Source: Desulfobacterales bacterium (GTDB taxonomy: Bacteria > Desulfobacterota > Desulfobacteria > Desulfobacterales > JASJAZ01). Taken from it: a stretch of DNA of 32,772 bases. The stretch lies in the NCBI GenBank assembly GCA_030066785.1, contig JASJAZ010000077.1, forward strand, positions 1 through 32,772, read 5' to 3'. Under the pieces are notes generated by a model, which did no database searches, was not told the origin of the DNA, and was given only the letters and a program-made list of their open reading frames with translations. This document shows positions 7,674-15,658 of this stretch, piece by piece. The translations under genes were made by a program, and so were the position numbers. Each line of letters opens with the position of its first letter. Position 1 is the first letter of the stretch.

Positions 7674-7850
7674 ATGCAGTCTACAAAATCGGGCCTAAAA
7701 TGCCATCATTGTCGGCATTATTACATTACCTGGGATGAAAAATTTCCCAACGGATGTCGTGCCATGCGATTTAAAAGTCGCCAATTGCCGTCAATACACG
7801 TCAGGCAAGCTTCTGGCAAAAAATGTTTGTCATACACACCTAAAAAATGA
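7674..7850 (+). CDS. small four-cysteine protein (CxxC ... C ... C), probable metal-binding
   Basis: The 58-residue frame runs from ATG 7674 to TGA 7850 and is too short for common ORF cut-offs. It reads KCHHCRHYYITWDEKF at 9-24, followed by PNGCRAMRFKSRQLPS and QASGKKCLSY. Cysteines at 10, 13, 28 and 51 suggest a zinc- or iron-sulfur-binding knuckle. From memory, small proteins with CRxFYxTWD...P.GC.A.GFK...P...V..ASG..C occur widely in sulfate-reducing bacteria, so I take this as real despite the weak ribosome site. TTGACG (7492-7497) with TATACT (7513-7518), 15 bases apart, is a possible promoter. The rest of the 272-base spacer to the left shows nothing. No function is known to me. Confidence 0.72.
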   Translation: MQSTKSGLKCHHCRHYYITWDEKFPNGCRAMRFKSRQLPSIHVRQASGKKCLSYTPKK

Positions 7851-7892
7851 ATAAGAACACTTTAAAACAAGTGAGCGAAGAAAACACAATGG

Positions 7893-8816
7893 CTAAATAG
7901 CAAGGGTCAACCAGACCGCAAATGTAACCGCTGACGCTAGCGTTGTAATCGAAATAGTCGCCACGATAAAATCAGAATTACTACCCATTTCTTTGGCCAG
8001 AACGTATGCTACTGTTGCGGTGGGTGTTGCCAATAAGATCAATCCCGGCAAATAATCGTTGGGGGTCAAGCCTAACATTTTAAAAGCAACCAAGCCTAAA
8101 AGAGGCAACACAAACAATTTAAATCCAGCACTCAAAACCACCAATCCTAATTGAGACCACATTTTTTCAAAAGAGAGCGAAGCGCCGATAATAAGAAGCG
8201 CCATCGGCAGAGCAAGGCCGCCCAATATACCCAGACTGCGGTCGATGATGAGGGGCACCGGTATGTCAGCCAAAGAAAACGCAATGCCCGCCAGGACCGC
8301 TAAAATGACCGGATTGCCAATGATCTTTAGAATTAATGCGGATAGTCTGTTCCGTAAGGATGGTCCGGAGGCATATGTTTGCAGAATCACTACCGATAGG
8401 AAATTTTGTAATATCATCATGGGACCAGCAATGATGCTCGCCTTCACAAAACCTTCTTGGCCCAGATAATAAAATGCCACCGGGAGACCAATATAACCCA
8501 GATTCGCATGCATGGCGCTCTGCACGAAAGGGCCGATCTGGTTTGGGTTTAGACGACTCTCCCGGCCCACAATCCAAGCTACGCCATAAACGGTAAAAAC
8601 GGCTGCTAAAGAAACGACGAGAACCTCAAAGTTAAATTGAGCTTTGAAAGATGCTTTGGAAAGGGCACGAAAAATCATGGCCGGAAGCGCCAAATAATAA
8701 ACCAGACGATTGGCCGGAGCCATAAATTCGGGTTTTACAATTCCCCAAACGCGAACCAGCATTCCCAAAGCAATAATGGCAAATATCGGTATGATGGTAT
8801 GTAATATATCCGACAT
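7893..8816 (-). CDS. AEC family transporter (auxin efflux carrier-like permease)
   Basis: This 307-residue, highly hydrophobic protein should have about ten transmembrane helices. It has the AEC-family layout of an N-terminal half starting IIPIFAIIALGMLVRVWG, with LVYYLALPAMIFRAL near 38-52, and a C-terminal half with ALPMALLIIGASLSF and LLATPTATVAYVLAKEMG. The Pro in the ALPA helix and the APTA/TPTAT-like stretch are conserved features of this family, which in bacteria exports or imports small carboxylates such as malate or malonate. It stands alone, divergent from the MoaD-like gene, with a rather distant AAGGAGAG ribosome site. The substrate cannot be told from sequence or neighbours. Confidence 0.9.
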   Translation of the reverse strand: MSDILHTIIPIFAIIALGMLVRVWGIVKPEFMAPANRLVYYLALPAMIFRALSKASFKAQFNFEVLVVSLAAVFTVYGVAWIVGRESRLNPNQIGPFVQSAMHANLGYIGLPVAFYYLGQEGFVKASIIAGPMMILQNFLSVVILQTYASGPSLRNRLSALILKIIGNPVILAVLAGIAFSLADIPVPLIIDRSLGILGGLALPMALLIIGASLSFEKMWSQLGLVVLSAGFKLFVLPLLGLVAFKMLGLTPNDYLPGLILLATPTATVAYVLAKEMGSNSDFIVATISITTLASAVTFAVWLTLAI

Positions 8817-8999
8817 CAGTGCAGTCTTGTTTCTCTCCTTGGATTTAGCCGGTTGTGAGTTTGATGGCTTGACTTTGCAACATAAGAAAATTAGACTCCT
8901 TACTACCAGTTAGAACTATCTTGCAAGCGATAAAATAGCATCCGCGCAAGGTTAAAAAAACCTGAATGCACTTTGCATTTATGCTATTTAAGGTAGTTT

Positions 9000-9233
9000 A
9001 TGTCAGAACATATTCAAATAAAACTGTTTGCAAATCTAAACCGACTCATGCCGACCTCACCCAATGCGTTTCCCATCTCACCCCCGGTAACGGTGGCGCA
9101 AGTTCTCTTGCAATTGAAGGTGCCGCTAAACCAGGCCAAACTGATTTTCGTCAACAGCCAGCGCGCCGAATTATCCACAACATTAAAAGATGGCGACCGA
9201 CTAGGGGTCTTTCCACCAGTGGGGGGCGGATAA
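9000..9233 (+). CDS. MoaD/ThiS family ubiquitin-like sulfur carrier protein
   Basis: This 77-residue protein has the beta-grasp pattern: IQIKLFANLNRLMP near the start, VTVAQVLLQLKVP in the helix region, KLIFVNSQRAELSTTLKDGDRLGVFPPV, and the essential C-terminal Gly-Gly (ends VGGG). Such proteins are adenylated by an E1-like enzyme at the terminal glycine and then carry sulfur as a thiocarboxylate for molybdopterin, thiamine or related pathways. The ribosome site AAGGTAG precedes the ATG. Its stop overlaps the start of the E1-like gene (TAATG), so the two are translationally coupled. No other cofactor-biosynthesis or aldehyde ferredoxin oxidoreductase gene is in view. A tungsten or molybdenum cofactor role is likely but unproven. 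Confidence 0.9.
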   Translation: MSEHIQIKLFANLNRLMPTSPNAFPISPPVTVAQVLLQLKVPLNQAKLIFVNSQRAELSTTLKDGDRLGVFPPVGGG

Positions 9234-10093
9234 TGGTGGCAAACGAGCTTACCGCGGCAATTGCGGCACATGCTCAGCCTAAATTATTTCCAGACAGTAC
9301 CCCCTATTCCAGTCTATCCAGCGAATACATCCATTTAATTGCTCTGCAGTTCAAGAACACTGCCCGAGAAATTGAAATCGCGGCCCTGCAAAAAGATATC
9401 ATCCCTGAACGATATACACGCAACATGAAAATGCTTTCCGTGCAGGATCAGATCAGACTGCTTTCCGCCAGCGCAACCATCGTCGGGTTGGGTGGATTGG
9501 GGGGATACGTGACAGAGATTCTTGCGCGTGCGGGCGTAGGGCATTTAAATCTGATAGATGGTGATGTATTTGAAGAAAGCAATCTTAATCGACAACTCAT
9601 GAGCACCGCCGATACCATCGGCACATCCAAAGCCGATGTGGCGGCAAAGCGTGTGAGCCTTATCAACCCCTCGATTGCAGTACACAGCAAATGTGTTAAT
9701 CTAGATGCCCACAATGCACCAAAAATTATCGAATCGCCTGATGTGGTCGTGGATTGTTTGGACAATATCCGCACGCGTTTTATTCTGGAACGTGCTGCTA
9801 AAAAGAAAAATGTTCCTTTAGTGTCGGCAGCGGTAGCAGGCGTGTCAGGACACATTACCACAATTTTTCCCCAAGATGAGGGCTTGAAGCTGGTATTTGG
9901 CGACAGGATCACCGCCGATGGACGCGGGGCGGAGGCCGCGCTGGGAAACCTCCCCTCAATTGTGAATCTGACAGCGGCCTATGAGAGTTCGGAAGTCATT
10001 AAAATTTTGTTAAATCGAGGAATGCTGCTCCGCAACAAACTTCAAGTTATTGACCTGATGGACAATACCTTTGAGATATTTGATCTGAAATAG
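9233..10093 (+). CDS. HesA/MoeB/ThiF family E1-like adenylyltransferase
   Basis: The start chosen is the ATG at 9233-9235, which overlaps the stop of the sulfur-carrier gene. The frame stays open upstream, but that part overlaps the carrier coding sequence. The 286-residue product has an N-terminal helical region of about 80 residues, then the ATP-binding GLGGLG (85-90), LIDGDVFEESNLNRQ (107-121) with the Arg needed for adenylation, SKAD with K133, and DCLDN (174-178). It should adenylate the C-terminal glycine of its MoaD/ThiS partner. It lacks the two CxxC zinc pairs of MoeB/ThiF. Its only cysteines are C154 and C175. This is a compact E1 of the type often paired with MoaD-like proteins in anaerobes. 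Confidence 0.9.
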   Translation: MVANELTAAIAAHAQPKLFPDSTPYSSLSSEYIHLIALQFKNTAREIEIAALQKDIIPERYTRNMKMLSVQDQIRLLSASATIVGLGGLGGYVTEILARAGVGHLNLIDGDVFEESNLNRQLMSTADTIGTSKADVAAKRVSLINPSIAVHSKCVNLDAHNAPKIIESPDVVVDCLDNIRTRFILERAAKKKNVPLVSAAVAGVSGHITTIFPQDEGLKLVFGDRITADGRGAEAALGNLPSIVNLTAAYESSEVIKILLNRGMLLRNKLQVIDLMDNTFEIFDLK

Positions 10094-10216
10094 TTCTGGG
10101 GCGTCATGTTTTTAGATGCATTAAAATGGTATCCAGCATCGTATCCGCCTCAGTTATCAATGCAAAACTCACTGCGGCCAAGCATTAATATGCGATCATT
10201 TACCGGCCCCGGTATT

Positions 10217-11488
10217 TCAAAACGCATGTATGCCCACCTCGCTTGACCTATCTTTTTGAATAACCTCCATGAAGGCATCGATGCGGTTTTCAATTTGTTT
10301 TTCAGCAAAACTGCGTTCATCCACCATATCGGCCTCAATAATCAATGTGGGCAGACCTCGTTTCCTTTGAAGGATTTTAGCAATATCATATTGCCCCAGC
10401 GAATAGGGCTTGCAGCTACGATTAGAATGCATCACCATTCCATCAACATCGTATTTGTCAACCATTTCGATAATGCTGGTCGCCATTTCGTCCACTCCGA
10501 GATTCAAATAGATCCGCGAATAACCTTCGGCCATGGTTTCAAGAAAGTCATCCTCTTTGATATAGCGCATTGAAGTGCACCAGGCAGACGTATAGGTATC
10601 GGCCACCAAACAAGCATGGTGAGATGCCAGCTTTTCCGAGAACCAGCGTGTACGGTACCATACAGGCAAATTATCCCATAGCAACCGGTATTTTTCTTCC
10701 GGCACCGCCCTGATTCCTGCTTTTATGCGAGCTTGCATTTCCTGTAATAACCCTGTGTAGTAATCCACTACGGTTTGGGTGCCTCGCAGGGTTACAATCA
10801 AGGCCAAATTAAAAAAAGCATCAAAGGCACTCATGGGCGCTGGTTTATGCATAGCGGTGTCCAAGACTGCTTGCCACAACTGTTGCCCCTGAATCGACAG
10901 TTTACCAACGGCTGTCATGCGATCATAATCGAAGGGTTTTTCACATACCTTTTCCAGAAAAAAGATGTATTCACCAATCTGGCGTTTTACATATTTCTTC
11001 GCTTCATCGGTGAATTCTGTATGGCAAAACGGTGTGTCCAAAATAAAAAGGGGTACCTGGAAATGGCGGGCTTGCACTTCATACCATTTTAAAACCGTGC
11101 CACAAATATTATTGCAGCATACCAGCATGTCCGGCTTGGGCAATCCGCCGATCGGCCCGCCATTAATCGGTGCACAGGCAATATCGGCACGGGCGTAGGA
11201 GCACAAATCAGTGGTATAGCCCATCTCCTCTGATTTCAGGCAAAGATCCACTCCCATTTTAGCGGCACCGATCATGGCACCGTGATTTTCGGGATAAACC
11301 GGTATCACATCCATGGCAATCAATGGTTCAACCGGACCGCCACTTGTAATCCAAGCGACCTTTTTTCCCGACTGTTCGGCGGTCTTGGCCTCGATATAGT
11401 AGTGGGTCATGATCTCTTTCATCTTGGCCACCGCCTTGATCTTGCGTTTTTTTTTATCAAGATCTTGGGGATTTGATTTATTTTGCAT
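10217..11488 (-). CDS. 2-hydroxyacyl-CoA dehydratase/benzoyl-CoA reductase family subunit, BcrB-like
   Basis: This 423-residue protein carries DLCSYARADIACAP near residues 93-106 and LVCCNNICGTVLKWYEVQARHF near 121-142. Both are hallmarks of BcrB/BadE-like subunits, where cysteines hold an iron-sulfur cluster. LFILDTPF and, late in the chain, VDGMVMHSNRSCKPYSLGQYDI also fit. Such proteins form heterodimers with a BcrC/HgdB-like subunit and use very low-potential electrons delivered by a separate ATPase (HgdC/BcrAD type). The ribosome site GGAGG lies before the ATG. It is downstream of the BcrC-like gene with a 78-base gap. Class I benzoyl-CoA reductase would also need subunits A and D, absent here. 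So the substrate is unknown and a dehydratase or double-cubane-type reductase is equally possible. Confidence 0.85.
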   Translation of the reverse strand: MQNKSNPQDLDKKKRKIKAVAKMKEIMTHYYIEAKTAEQSGKKVAWITSGGPVEPLIAMDVIPVYPENHGAMIGAAKMGVDLCLKSEEMGYTTDLCSYARADIACAPINGGPIGGLPKPDMLVCCNNICGTVLKWYEVQARHFQVPLFILDTPFCHTEFTDEAKKYVKRQIGEYIFFLEKVCEKPFDYDRMTAVGKLSIQGQQLWQAVLDTAMHKPAPMSAFDAFFNLALIVTLRGTQTVVDYYTGLLQEMQARIKAGIRAVPEEKYRLLWDNLPVWYRTRWFSEKLASHHACLVADTYTSAWCTSMRYIKEDDFLETMAEGYSRIYLNLGVDEMATSIIEMVDKYDVDGMVMHSNRSCKPYSLGQYDIAKILQRKRGLPTLIIEADMVDERSFAEKQIENRIDAFMEVIQKDRSSEVGIHAF

Positions 11489-11566
11489 CGGGCCTCCGTT
11501 AAGGCGAGAGCGTCATACGATGTGATGGTAAGCCGATAATATGCATAAATGCATGCTGGAATTCGG

Positions 11567-12688
11567 CTAAAGCATTTCAAGAAAGGCTTCGCAACGCGTT
11601 TTAAAGTGTCTTGCAGATGGTATCTGCTCCTCTATTTCAAAAAGCATACTGGGGATGTTTTCTTTATCGAGCTGTTCTTTAAGATAAGGATAGTCAAAAG
11701 CATGCGGGTCGCAAAATTTTAAAAGGATAAAAATGATGCCGTTTGCTTGCATTTCTTTGGTTAGGCGCACTAAGTGCCCCCCACGCCGATACAGTCCGGC
11801 ATGTTTAGCCGGGCAGTGGATCCGATCAATGTAACGCTCAGCAATCGATCCGATGATATCACCGTAAAGGTCGATGGTTCCATCAAAATACCGCGATCCG
11901 GTGCAAAGGTCATCCCAGACAATGCTTCCGCCGGCATCTTCAATCACACTATAGATTTCCGGGATGTTACAAATTCCGCCGGCCAGGATAATGCGCTTGC
12001 GATTTTCATCTTTTTTTTTGGAAATGGTTTGGCCGAGGCTTTTGACCAAAGTATCCAGAGATTGGACCAATTCTTCCCGGTCCATGACCATTGCGGCTTT
12101 CAAGATGTTGAGCAAATCCTGACCAGATAAAAGACCTGAGTCATGCCGGCGCATTTCATATATCGATTTCAATGACGTTCGGATGCGATTATAGGTTTCC
12201 GCCGACCGCATGAGCTCGTCTGGTGTAATTTTAGATTGTATACTGCGTTCCAGATCTTTTTTAAATTTCAATAAAACATCTGCCATATATTCACGCGCAC
12301 TTTCGGTATTTAACTTAACCGGCAGCAGAACATCCAGGTGCACGTCAAATTTAACGTTCAAACGCCATACATCCGATAGCCGTTGAATCGAATCACATGT
12401 ATGCGGAAACACCGTGCCGTCAAGAAAATCAAGCTTGCCTGCCAGCGCATCATTCAGCGAGCTGCGGACCAAGCTGCAGCTATAGGCCTGAAGGTGCGCA
12501 TCTGCTAAAGAAATGGGAGCGCCTGATCCGAAAATGCGGAAAGGTAAGACTCCAGCGGCATTGATTAATTCTTCCGGGGTGTAAGAACAAAAGTGCCCAA
12601 ATACCTGCCTGCCATACTGGCGTTTCCAGGTGGCGGCATAGTCATGCGGATTTTGGGCAATGTCACCAAATCGTTTCAGCATGTCCAT
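11567..12688 (-). CDS. 2-hydroxyacyl-CoA dehydratase/benzoyl-CoA reductase family subunit, BcrC-like
   Basis: The start chosen is the ATG at 12686-12688, because AGGA lies nine bases upstream. The frame is open back to a GTG at 12763, but that and an ATG at 12730 have no ribosome site. Of the ATGs at 12697 and 12688, only the latter is well spaced. The roughly 373-residue product begins MDMLKRFGDIAQNPHDYAATWK and has FGHFCSYTPEELINAAGVLPFR, then ADAHLQAYSCSLVRSSLND and GTVFPHTCDSIQRLSDVWR, the conserved cysteine segments of BcrC/BadD-like subunits. LKFCDPHAFDYPYL near the C-terminus is also typical. It should pair with the adjacent BcrB-like subunit. No activator ATPase gene is in the window. 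Confidence 0.85.
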   Translation of the reverse strand: MDMLKRFGDIAQNPHDYAATWKRQYGRQVFGHFCSYTPEELINAAGVLPFRIFGSGAPISLADAHLQAYSCSLVRSSLNDALAGKLDFLDGTVFPHTCDSIQRLSDVWRLNVKFDVHLDVLLPVKLNTESAREYMADVLLKFKKDLERSIQSKITPDELMRSAETYNRIRTSLKSIYEMRRHDSGLLSGQDLLNILKAAMVMDREELVQSLDTLVKSLGQTISKKKDENRKRIILAGGICNIPEIYSVIEDAGGSIVWDDLCTGSRYFDGTIDLYGDIIGSIAERYIDRIHCPAKHAGLYRRGGHLVRLTKEMQANGIIFILLKFCDPHAFDYPYLKEQLDKENIPSMLFEIEEQIPSARHFKTRCEAFLEML

Positions 12689-13072
12689 ATTAGCCATTCC
12701 TGTTTGCTGTTTACCAACTATGTTGATCATGTCGCAACGATTTACAACAGCCGCCCATCTCACGTATAACGCACATAACCTTAGAGATAAACCGCCGGCT
12801 CAGGGTTGTTCTTGTAATGTTTTTCGTTGTGGCAAGGCGAGCGTGTACTACGGTTAGATTGACGATATACCACACGCCCATACTAAAGTGTAGCTAAAAA
12901 ACAGCTAAAATTCCTTGACCTAAATTTGAATATTGTGCTATTGGCTTCTGGAAATTGAAACCACCCTGCAAAGCCCCCGCTCTGAAATGAACGGGATGCG
13001 CTGTTATGATATCTAACAAGTAATCAGGCTTTTCAGCATCCTTTCTCCCGTTAAACGTTTGTTATTTTGCCT
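12689..13072. other. 384-base divergent intergenic region
   Basis: This region separates the leftward dehydratase-like pair from the rightward cyclodeaminase-family gene. I see no credible gene. A rightward TTGACG (12859-12864), 16 bases, TACTAA (12881-12886) is a weak promoter candidate. No clear leftward promoter or terminator was seen. Confidence 0.4.
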
Positions 13073-13636
13073 ATGGATTTCTTGGAAAAAGTAGCGTCCC
13101 CAAGGCCCCATCCTGCGGGAGGCGCGGCCGCCGCCTATACCGTCGGCTTAGCATTTGGTTTGCTGTGGAAAGTCGTTTATTTTGAAAGTCGTCGGCATCC
13201 TGAAAATAGCGTTCCTGAAACCAATTTTATAGCCGCCCAACAGGAAATCGGCCAGCTGTTGGAGGACGCACAACGTTTGGTTATGGAAGATTCCGATATC
13301 TACCAGCAATTTATCAACTCCCGTCGCAGCGCTGATCAGTCAGCCATGAAAGAATGCTTTAAGAATCTCATGGGTGTCAGCATGCACGTTATCGAAAAAG
13401 CCGGCAACGGTTTGGAATGGGTCAGCAAGCTGCAACCCGTCGTGGCGCGACCGATGATGCCGCATTTAAAAGTCGCCTGTGAATTAATCATGGGAGCCAC
13501 CAATGCCACTATGCAAGTGATTGCATCAAATATGCAGGCCATTAGAAACGATGAAAAACGACACAACTATCAAAAAAAATTAGACGATATTAGAAGGGAT
13601 TTTAACGCCAAATACAGTAATCTTTTGATCGAATAA
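13073..13636 (+). CDS. cyclodeaminase/cyclohydrolase family protein (FTCD_C)
   Basis: The 187-residue product starts at the ATG at 13073. An in-frame TTG lies two codons earlier and neither has a clear ribosome site. The opening MDFLEKVASPRPHPAGGAAAAYTVGLAFGLLWKVV matches the PxPxGG(S/A)xAA...G signature of the formiminotransferase-cyclodeaminase C-terminal family, including free-standing methenyl-tetrahydrofolate cyclohydrolase FchA. The rest is all-helical (QQEIGQLLEDAQRLVMEDSDIYQQF), as in that family. Predicted role: folate one-carbon conversion of methenyl- to formyl-tetrahydrofolate, or formimino-folate deamination. In sulfate reducers it could serve the methyl branch of the acetyl-CoA pathway. 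It stands apart from other folate genes. Exact activity is inferred. Confidence 0.85.
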   Translation: MDFLEKVASPRPHPAGGAAAAYTVGLAFGLLWKVVYFESRRHPENSVPETNFIAAQQEIGQLLEDAQRLVMEDSDIYQQFINSRRSADQSAMKECFKNLMGVSMHVIEKAGNGLEWVSKLQPVVARPMMPHLKVACELIMGATNATMQVIASNMQAIRNDEKRHNYQKKLDDIRRDFNAKYSNLLIE

Positions 13637-13745
13637 CCGTGAAGGTGTCTCTCGTCTGTTACTATTGGATATTCTGATGGATCGTATTTCGTTCTATCAA
13701 TGCCGTCAGCATAAACCACAACCCCTAACCAGAGACAGGTGAATC

Positions 13746-13934
13746 GTGTCTGACGAAAAAAAACCTGCAAGTAAAGAGATTCCCGCCGGAAAAATTGTCC
13801 AGAATAAGGTTAAATTTGAAATATACGGTGAGGAGATGATTGAAAAGATGGTTAAAGCCAGCGGAAACAGCGGTCGTGTATATCTGCCACCCAATTGGGT
13901 CGGGCATCAAGTAAAAATCATTCGCATTGATTAG
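13746..13934 (+). CDS. DUF2080 family small protein
   Basis: This 62-residue protein starts at a GTG (13746). After a Lys-rich head it reads KVKFEIYGEEMIEKMVKASG (22-41), then NSGRVYLPPNWVGHQVKIIRID. The core pattern VKFxxYGxExIEKxVKxSGNSGRxYxPxxWxGxxVKxI is the DUF2080 family. Members are often labelled transposon-encoded, though many, like this one, sit next to ordinary genes. The strand-rich C-terminus with SGR-Y-P-W-G-V resembles AbrB-like swapped-hairpin DNA-binding folds, a guess from pattern. It lies 27 bases upstream of a GNAT gene in the same direction, so the two are probably co-transcribed and may work together. No transposase is nearby. Confidence 0.85.
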   Translation: MSDEKKPASKEIPAGKIVQNKVKFEIYGEEMIEKMVKASGNSGRVYLPPNWVGHQVKIIRID

Positions 13935-13961
13935 TCCATTACCCTAAAAGGAAATCTATCT

Positions 13962-14399
13962 GTGAATAACGTTTTAATTAGGCGGTTAAAAATTGAAGAT
14001 ACGGATGAAATCAGCCAAATCTACGAGGCCATTATCCAAAATCAGGTCAAGGCTGATTTTAAACAACTGATTGAGTTGCACGCCAAGCGTGAAGAAGATG
14101 TCTGTTTCGTCGCCGAACTTGATGGTCGGGTGATTGGTTTTATGATCAGCTACATACTGACCTTAGGATTCGACATTGAAAAAAGTGCCTGGATTGCAAC
14201 CTTGGGCGTGAATCCTGAATTTATGGGCCAAGGCATCGGCGAGCGCATGGCCCGCGAGACATTCAAACTATACCAAAAAGAAGGGATTCACAACGTTTAC
14301 ACTTCCGTACGCTGGGACTCCCCGGATTTACTATCTTTTTTCAAAACCCTTGGTTTTAATCGTAGCAATTTTCTTAATCTGCACAAAATGCTTGATTAA
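13962..14399 (+). CDS. GNAT family N-acetyltransferase
   Basis: This 145-residue protein is a single GNAT domain. The N-terminal part VLIRRLKIEDTDEISQIYEAI is typical. WIATLGVNPEFMGQGIGERMARETF (about 69-93) contains the acetyl-CoA pyrophosphate-binding motif Q-x-x-G-x-G/A (QGIGER), and the end LLSFFKTLGFNRSNFLNL is the usual final strand. The start is a GTG at 13962 with AAAAGGAAAT as ribosome site. It follows the DUF2080 gene by 27 bases and converges on the AcuA-like gene. The substrate is unknown. The close pairing with DUF2080 suggests that DUF2080 is its partner or regulator. This is inference. Confidence 0.9.
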   Translation: MNNVLIRRLKIEDTDEISQIYEAIIQNQVKADFKQLIELHAKREEDVCFVAELDGRVIGFMISYILTLGFDIEKSAWIATLGVNPEFMGQGIGERMARETFKLYQKEGIHNVYTSVRWDSPDLLSFFKTLGFNRSNFLNLHKMLD

Positions 14400-14438
14400 A
14401 TCCCGCCTTTAATAATTAGAAATACAGATCTGTTGACT

Positions 14439-15086
14439 TTAGATTGGATTTTCAGGTGGTATCCCGAATCGGATCCATTTGAAATCGGTTTTAATGTTGT
14501 CGGAAACCTGAGCCCCAATGCGTCCCATAAACACGTTTTCCGGTTTCAGACAGATATTGGGGTCATTGGTCTGAAATTCTTGAAAGCCGTGGTGTTCAAA
14601 TAACTTGATAATGATGGTTCGATATTCTTGAGCAGTTTTGCCGGTGCCATCCAAGTCCCACGTCCAAACATATCCCACCACATAGACAATTTTAGTTTCG
14701 ATTTCCGGATAGGCCAACAGCATCTTTGCAATAGCATTGCCAACCCGAAATGCACGCCAGTTTCGGCAAACTTCAATCGCCCTTACTTCGATCATCCTAT
14801 TCGGCCCCAGTTGCGCCCACCGCTCTTCCGGATCAGGATAGGCCAAAACCCCGAAGCCGACAATGTGACGCCTATCAGCCAGAGCCACCACCACATTCGT
14901 GCCCTTGACGCCCGCATTTTTTTCCAGGGTTTCGCGTTTGGTATAAAGCGACTTATACTGAGCATAGGTGCCAAACTGATTATCGAAACTAAATGATTGT
15001 ATCTCTGCCGCGGTGCAGAATGAGCGAATATCGATCTCACCTTTGGGTGTGGATAAGATTAATGACTGTTGCGAAGAATTACACAT
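14439..15086 (-). CDS. AcuA-like GNAT protein acetyltransferase
   Basis: This 215-residue protein has a GNAT core that resembles Bacillus AcuA, which acetylates and inactivates acetyl-CoA synthetase. Matching stretches, from memory of the AcuA sequence, are YPDPEERWAQLG (about 83-94), MIEVRAIEVCRNWRAFRVGN, WTWDLDGTGKTAQEYR, TNDPNICLKPENVFMGRIG and a closing FKWIRF. The diagnostic YPDP-ERW and W-WDL-GTG segments are both present. It is the second gene of a leftward pair, 17 bases after another GNAT gene. It has no good ribosome site of its own, suggesting translational coupling. Likely role: post-translational control of an acyl-CoA synthetase by lysine acetylation. No synthetase or AcuC-type deacetylase gene is in view. 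Confidence 0.8.
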   Translation of the reverse strand: MCNSSQQSLILSTPKGEIDIRSFCTAAEIQSFSFDNQFGTYAQYKSLYTKRETLEKNAGVKGTNVVVALADRRHIVGFGVLAYPDPEERWAQLGPNRMIEVRAIEVCRNWRAFRVGNAIAKMLLAYPEIETKIVYVVGYVWTWDLDGTGKTAQEYRTIIIKLFEHHGFQEFQTNDPNICLKPENVFMGRIGAQVSDNIKTDFKWIRFGIPPENPI

Positions 15087-15103
15087 GGAAACTAATATGC
15101 CAG

Positions 15104-15658
15104 TTAAAAATCACCTAAATCTCTATGCAGCCGTTTCATCATGATCATCAGATCGAAGCGATTGCCCTTTTTATCCTGCACATAGCCGGTCAACAGAGCC
15201 TTTTTGAAAAAATCGAGTTTGTAGGCGGCCTCAATAGCACCATCCTCGACACCAACCACAAAATCAGAGCGCAGTTCATCAAGGCCCTTTTCCATGGCCA
15301 GATGAATCAGATCCAGCAGCATCCAGGTCCCCAACCGTATCTGACGGCAATCCGGCAATACCATGATCCGCAATCGGCCAACATGCTGTGTGCACCCAAA
15401 TTCCCGCATGTGCAAGCTGGCATGGGCGACAATTCGCTTTTCGGTCACAGCTACCGTGGAATACACCATCCCTAAGTCAATTCGCTTAATCCATTTGCGA
15501 ATCACAGCTGGATCCGTTACATCATATCGCATCCACCAGCGATCAGATTCCGGTAAATCCTTATAAAATTGGATTAGTTTCTCTTCATCAGCAGCTTCTA
15601 ATTGCCGAATGTTTGCCTCCGAACAATCTTTAAGTACTACTTCCTTTGGATAGCGCAT
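15104..15658 (-). CDS. GNAT family N-acetyltransferase
   Basis: The start chosen is the ATG at 15656-15658, because GGGAGGT lies eight bases upstream, inside the longer open frame that begins at 15679. The 184-residue product reads MRYPKEVVLKDCSEANIRQLEAADEEKLIQFYKDLPESDRWWMRYDVTDP. The SDRWWMRYDV stretch resembles the GNAT domain that some sulfate reducers use with acyl-CoA synthetases. RLRIMVLPDCRQIRLGTWMLLDLIHLA (about 95-121) is the acetyl-CoA binding motif, somewhat degenerate (RQIRLGT). It is the first gene of the operon with the AcuA-like gene, under a good promoter at 15709-15736. The target is unknown. Confidence 0.85.
   Translation of the reverse strand: MRYPKEVVLKDCSEANIRQLEAADEEKLIQFYKDLPESDRWWMRYDVTDPAVIRKWIKRIDLGMVYSTVAVTEKRIVAHASLHMREFGCTQHVGRLRIMVLPDCRQIRLGTWMLLDLIHLAMEKGLDELRSDFVVGVEDGAIEAAYKLDFFKKALLTGYVQDKKGNRFDLMIMMKRLHRDLGDF

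Noticed and set aside
10217-12688. Assignment of the pair as benzoyl-CoA reductase BcrBC
   Set aside because: Subunits A and D and other aromatic-degradation genes are absent, and the superfamily includes many dehydratases and reductases. Only the family-level call is kept.
13677-13742. 21-codon frame just upstream of the DUF2080 gene
   Set aside because: It is too short, has no ribosome site and no similarity to known leader peptides.
13746-13934. Evidence of a transposon from the DUF2080 label
   Set aside because: No transposase, terminal inverted repeats or target duplication were found around it. The label alone is not evidence of a mobile element.
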